Part shown: piece by piece, positions 41,372-43,173 of the stretch
How the letters are laid out: each line of letters opens with the position of its first letter
Numbering within the stretch: position 1 is the first letter of the stretch
Assembly (NCBI GenBank): GCA_009843915.1
Contig: VYCM01000074.1
Coordinates: 1-43,173 of the forward strand
From: Acidimicrobiaceae bacterium
GTDB taxonomy: Bacteria; Actinomycetota; Acidimicrobiia; Acidimicrobiales; Aldehydirespiratoraceae
Direction: 5' to 3'
Length of the DNA: 43,173 nucleotides
Translations under genes and position numbers: made by a program
Notes under the pieces: generated by a model
Databases searched by the model: none
What the model was told of the DNA's origin: nothing
Seen by the model: the letters and a program-made list of their open reading frames with translations, nothing else

Positions 41372-41899
41372 ATGGACAGCGGGACAGGCGAATCCGACCC
41401 CGGCCAGCCGCCGGCACCGCCGAAGGGGTTCCGCGGGTCTGGCCGCCTGCTGGTGTCGCGGCCCTTCCGGGTCATCGGCCCCCACGTCTTCCCTCCGCTC
41501 CACCGGGCGATCAACCGGCTCACCGGGGGCCGCACTCTGCTCGACACCCCGGCGCAGCCCATGCTCATGCTCATCACGACGGGCGCCAGGACGGGCCGGC
41601 TACGGGAGACACCGCTGGGCGCCGTCCCGCTCGAAGGGGGCCGCTTCCTGCTGGTGGGCAGCAACTTCGCCCGCGAGCACCATCCGGCCTGGACGGCCAA
41701 CCTGATCGCCAACCCCGATGCCGAGATCGTGTTCCGAGGCAAGCGGATCCGGGTACGGGCCCACCTGCTGGAGGGTCCCGAGCGCGAGCGGCGGTGGCAG
41801 ACCGCGGTGACCTGGTTCCCCGTCTGGACCCGGTACGTAACCGTCACCGACCGCGAGTTCCGCCTGTTCGAGCTCGAGCCCGTCGCCAATGACGATTAG
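41372..41899 (+). CDS. Deazaflavin (F420)-dependent nitroreductase family protein (DDN-like)
   Basis: A 175-residue split-barrel protein of the DDN/nitroreductase family (TIGR00026-like) typical of F420-using actinobacteria. Seen: LMLITTGARTGRLRETPLGAV, NFAREHHPAWTANLIANPDAEI and the C-terminal TVTDREFRLFELEP. In Mycobacterium a relative activates nitroimidazoles and may reduce quinones. The first about 25 residues are Pro/Gly-rich and probably unstructured. The frame is open upstream but the TACGGT box and family length support ATG 41372. It is followed after 15 bp by the cupin gene and is likely co-transcribed with it. Confidence 0.88.
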   Translation: MDSGTGESDPGQPPAPPKGFRGSGRLLVSRPFRVIGPHVFPPLHRAINRLTGGRTLLDTPAQPMLMLITTGARTGRLRETPLGAVPLEGGRFLLVGSNFAREHHPAWTANLIANPDAEIVFRGKRIRVRAHLLEGPERERRWQTAVTWFPVWTRYVTVTDREFRLFELEPVANDD

Positions 41900-41914
41900 G
41901 CGAGGTTCCCCAGC

Positions 41915-42517
41915 GTGATCGACGGGCTGCTCCGGCGGATCGCCGAGTTTCACCGGAGCCGCCCGAGCGTCCCGGAGTTCCCGATGGTCGCTCCGGTGCT
42001 CGACGCGCTCGACGACGCCCGCTGTCCCGCCACCATCGAGTCCCGCACCCTGCCGGTGGTCCAGCACCTCGACGCGGTCGAACCCAGCGCCGACGCCACC
42101 ATCAACGCCGTTCTGGACGAGCTTCTTCGTCTCGCGCCGGTCCTGCCGTGGCGCCAGACCGTCGGCTACCTCGACGTGTTGAGCCGGGACTACCTCGACA
42201 ACTACGGCTACGTGCAGCTGCTGGGCCCGAACGCGATCGTCGAGCACCCCGACGTGAGGGTCGGGATCGGTCTGTGGGGTCCGAACCTCCACTATCCCGC
42301 CCACCAGCACGAGGCCGAGGAGTTGTACCACGTGCTGGTCGGCGAGCCCTCGTTCCGCGATGGCGACGGTGAGCGTCGCGCCACCCGGCCGGGCGACGCC
42401 GTCCACTTCGTGCCCTGGCAGGTGCACAGCCAGGACTTCGGGGCCACGCCGACCGTACTGCTGTACTGCTGGACAGGGGCCGTCGAGCCCGACGCGGTGC
42501 TGGTGGACGTCGGTTGA
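41915..42517 (+). CDS. Cupin resembling DMSP lyase (DddQ/DddL-like)
   Basis: A 200-residue protein whose C-terminal half is a cupin with the residue pattern of dimethylsulfoniopropionate (DMSP) lyases. LHYPAHQHEAEELYHVLVGE gives Tyr127, His130, His132, Glu136 and Tyr138, and FVPWQVHSQ gives His171. These match by spacing the DddQ set as I recall it (Tyr120, His123, His125, Glu129, Tyr131, His163), where His125/Glu129/His163 hold the metal and Tyr131 is the proposed base. DMSP lyase would release dimethyl sulfide and acrylate. Cupins are versatile, so activity is inferred. The N-terminal 90 residues are helical, as in DddQ/DddL. GTG 41915 has GAGG 9 nt upstream. Confidence 0.7.
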   Translation: MIDGLLRRIAEFHRSRPSVPEFPMVAPVLDALDDARCPATIESRTLPVVQHLDAVEPSADATINAVLDELLRLAPVLPWRQTVGYLDVLSRDYLDNYGYVQLLGPNAIVEHPDVRVGIGLWGPNLHYPAHQHEAEELYHVLVGEPSFRDGDGERRATRPGDAVHFVPWQVHSQDFGATPTVLLYCWTGAVEPDAVLVDVG

Positions 42518-42525
42518 ATCCTGTT

Positions 42526-42543
42526 CCGGGTCCAGGACCCCGG
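42526..42543. terminator. Candidate bidirectional terminator between convergent genes
   Basis: In the 37-bp gap between the cupin and AhpD-like genes, ccgggtcc and ggaccccgg face each other around one central base (6 contiguous pairs, more with a bulge). There is no T-run, so the call is weak. Confidence 0.3.
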
Positions 42544-42554
42544 CCCCTGGTCGC

Positions 42555-43085
42555 TCAGCCGTGGATGTAGTGGGACGGGTCCTCGGTGGGGTCGGGGGTC
42601 TGGCTGATGGCGCAGTCGTTGGCGATGTCGAGGATGGCCATGGTCCGGCCCATGGCCACGCAGTAGCCGATCAGGGTCAGCAGTTCGAGTATCTGCTGGT
42701 CGGTGAAGTGCTCCTTCATGCGGGCCCAGTAGTCCTCGTCGCTCATCATCGCCTCGTGATCCCAGCAGAAGCGCTCGGCCGTCTCGGCCGCCAGCTTCTC
42801 GGCCTCACTGAACGCCCCGATTTCGGTGTACTCGGAGACGTGGTGGTAGAGGTCCTCGTCGAGTCCTTGCTGCATCGCCGATGCAGACCGGGTGTCAATT
42901 CAAATGTGGCACCGGTTGATCTGAGCCACCCTCATGCGAGCGATCTCACGGACCCGCACGTCGAGGGAGATCTTGGTGTACAGCGTCTTGGCAGCGGCTC
43001 CCATGGCCATGCCCACATCGGGCTGGAGGCTCCACATCCGGATGCGCTCCAGCCCTTCGCCGTCGGGGAAATCGATGCGTGCCAT
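42555..43085 (-). CDS. Carboxymuconolactone decarboxylase/AhpD-like protein with in-frame TGA at the CxxC position (candidate selenoprotein)
   Basis: Read through a TGA at 42902-42900, the gene gives 176 residues, the usual length for this family. Residues 1-61 end in REIARMRVAQINRCHI; the TGA is codon 62; then IDTRSASAMQQGLDEDLY follows with no frame change and continues to TGA 42555. AhpD-type proteins reduce peroxides or disulfides through CxxC. Here Glu47 and Cys59 keep the 12-residue spacing of Mycobacterium AhpD Glu118 and Cys130, and codon 62 aligns with the resolving Cys133; Arg66 replaces His137. So TGA stands where Cys is expected, consistent with selenocysteine. GAAGGA lies 7 nt before ATG 43085. 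A gene ends 17 bp upstream. Alternative: a nonsense mutation or sequencing error. Confidence 0.72.
42870..42902 (-). promoter_or_regulatory. Candidate bacterial SECIS element directing selenocysteine at the TGA
   Basis: On the minus strand, 20 nt after the TGA (42902-42900), a perfect hairpin forms: CTGCATC, loop GGC, GATGCAG (42886-42870). Bacterial SECIS elements are hairpins a short distance downstream of UGA, inside the coding region, with a small apical loop having G among its first two bases and lying roughly 16-37 nt from the UGA. All of these conditions are met. Confidence 0.6.
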
Positions 43086-43102
43086 GCCGGCGTCCTTCGG
43101 GG

Positions 43103-43173
43103 CTAGCCCTTCTCGGTTGTGGGATCGATGATCTTGCCGACCTCGGTGACCACCGTCGCCGGGAACCCGCTGC
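43103..43173 (-). CDS. 3' end of an unidentified gene (runs off the window)
   Basis: The minus strand is open from the window edge to TAG 43105-43103, giving the last 22 or so residues, ending SGFPATVVTEVGKIIDPTTEKG. I cannot identify a family from this fragment. It is 17 bp upstream of the AhpD-like gene on the same strand, so it is likely co-transcribed with it. Its identity would help show what the candidate selenoprotein works with. Confidence 0.45.
   Translation of the reverse strand, partial: SGFPATVVTEVGKIIDPTTEKG

Overview
The window is dense, high-GC DNA (about two thirds G+C by eye) from a bacterium, with 44 protein genes, almost no spacer and no RNA gene, insertion sequence, phage gene or CRISPR array. 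The gene content suggests an actinobacterium: two PPOX-class and one DDN-class deazaflavin (F420)-type oxidoreductase, a geranylgeranyl-reductase-family flavoprotein, a TIGR03084-like DinB/maleylpyruvate-isomerase-fold protein, many GTG starts, and leaderless genes with a TANNNT -10 box 6-8 nt before the start codon. A lineage such as Acidimicrobiia is an inference I cannot prove from sequence alone.

Layout. 1-6.3 kb: the start of an acyl-CoA dehydrogenase gene, an amidohydrolase, a small unknown protein, a PLP aminotransferase, uridine kinase (udk), O6-alkylguanine-DNA alkyltransferase (ogt), uracil-DNA glycosylase (ung) and a TauD/TfdA dioxygenase. 6.3-11.2 kb: an orphan metal-type ABC ATPase with a 28-histidine tail, a geranylgeranyl-reductase-family flavoprotein and PEP carboxylase (ppc). 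11.2-14.8 kb: a Baeyer-Villiger-type monooxygenase, a DsbA-fold protein and a putative Fe(II)/2-oxoglutarate oxygenase. 14.9-24.6 kb: a catabolic cluster resembling liu/atu (leucine/isovalerate or acyclic terpene) pathways: carboxyltransferase beta subunit, twin palindromic repeats, biotin-carrying alpha subunit, AtuA-like protein, a DinB-like protein behind a possible operator, an enoyl-CoA hydratase, an APH-fold kinase and a zinc alcohol dehydrogenase. 24.6-31.9 kb: an unknown protein, a ChbG/YdjC-like deacetylase, a four-gene operon (PhyH, small membrane protein, YbjQ, glyoxalase-fold), then a minus-strand group of His-rich lipoprotein, beta-carbonic anhydrase and D-aminoacylase-type amidohydrolase. 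31.9-42.5 kb: a Rieske oxygenase, an SDR/PPOX/PPOX operon, an ABM-domain protein, an Ldh_2 dehydrogenase, a lipoprotein, an unrecognised two-repeat protein, a sulfatase, a YwiC-like membrane protein, a DDN-like protein and a cupin resembling DMSP lyases. 42.5-43.2 kb: a carboxymuconolactone decarboxylase/AhpD-like gene, then the 3' end of one more gene.

The most striking observation is at 42555-43085. This AhpD-like gene is cut by an in-frame TGA exactly where the second cysteine of the CxxC redox motif belongs. Reading resumes in the same frame, and a perfect 7-bp hairpin with a G-starting loop lies 20 nt after the TGA. This is the architecture of a selenocysteine (CxxU) selenoprotein with a bacterial SECIS element. 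Other notable signals are the candidate DddQ-like DMSP lyase, the twin 48-bp palindromic repeats between two carboxylase subunit genes, a pervasive leaderless-promoter architecture in which divergent genes share the TA of overlapping -10 boxes, and two independent His-rich metal-handling proteins.
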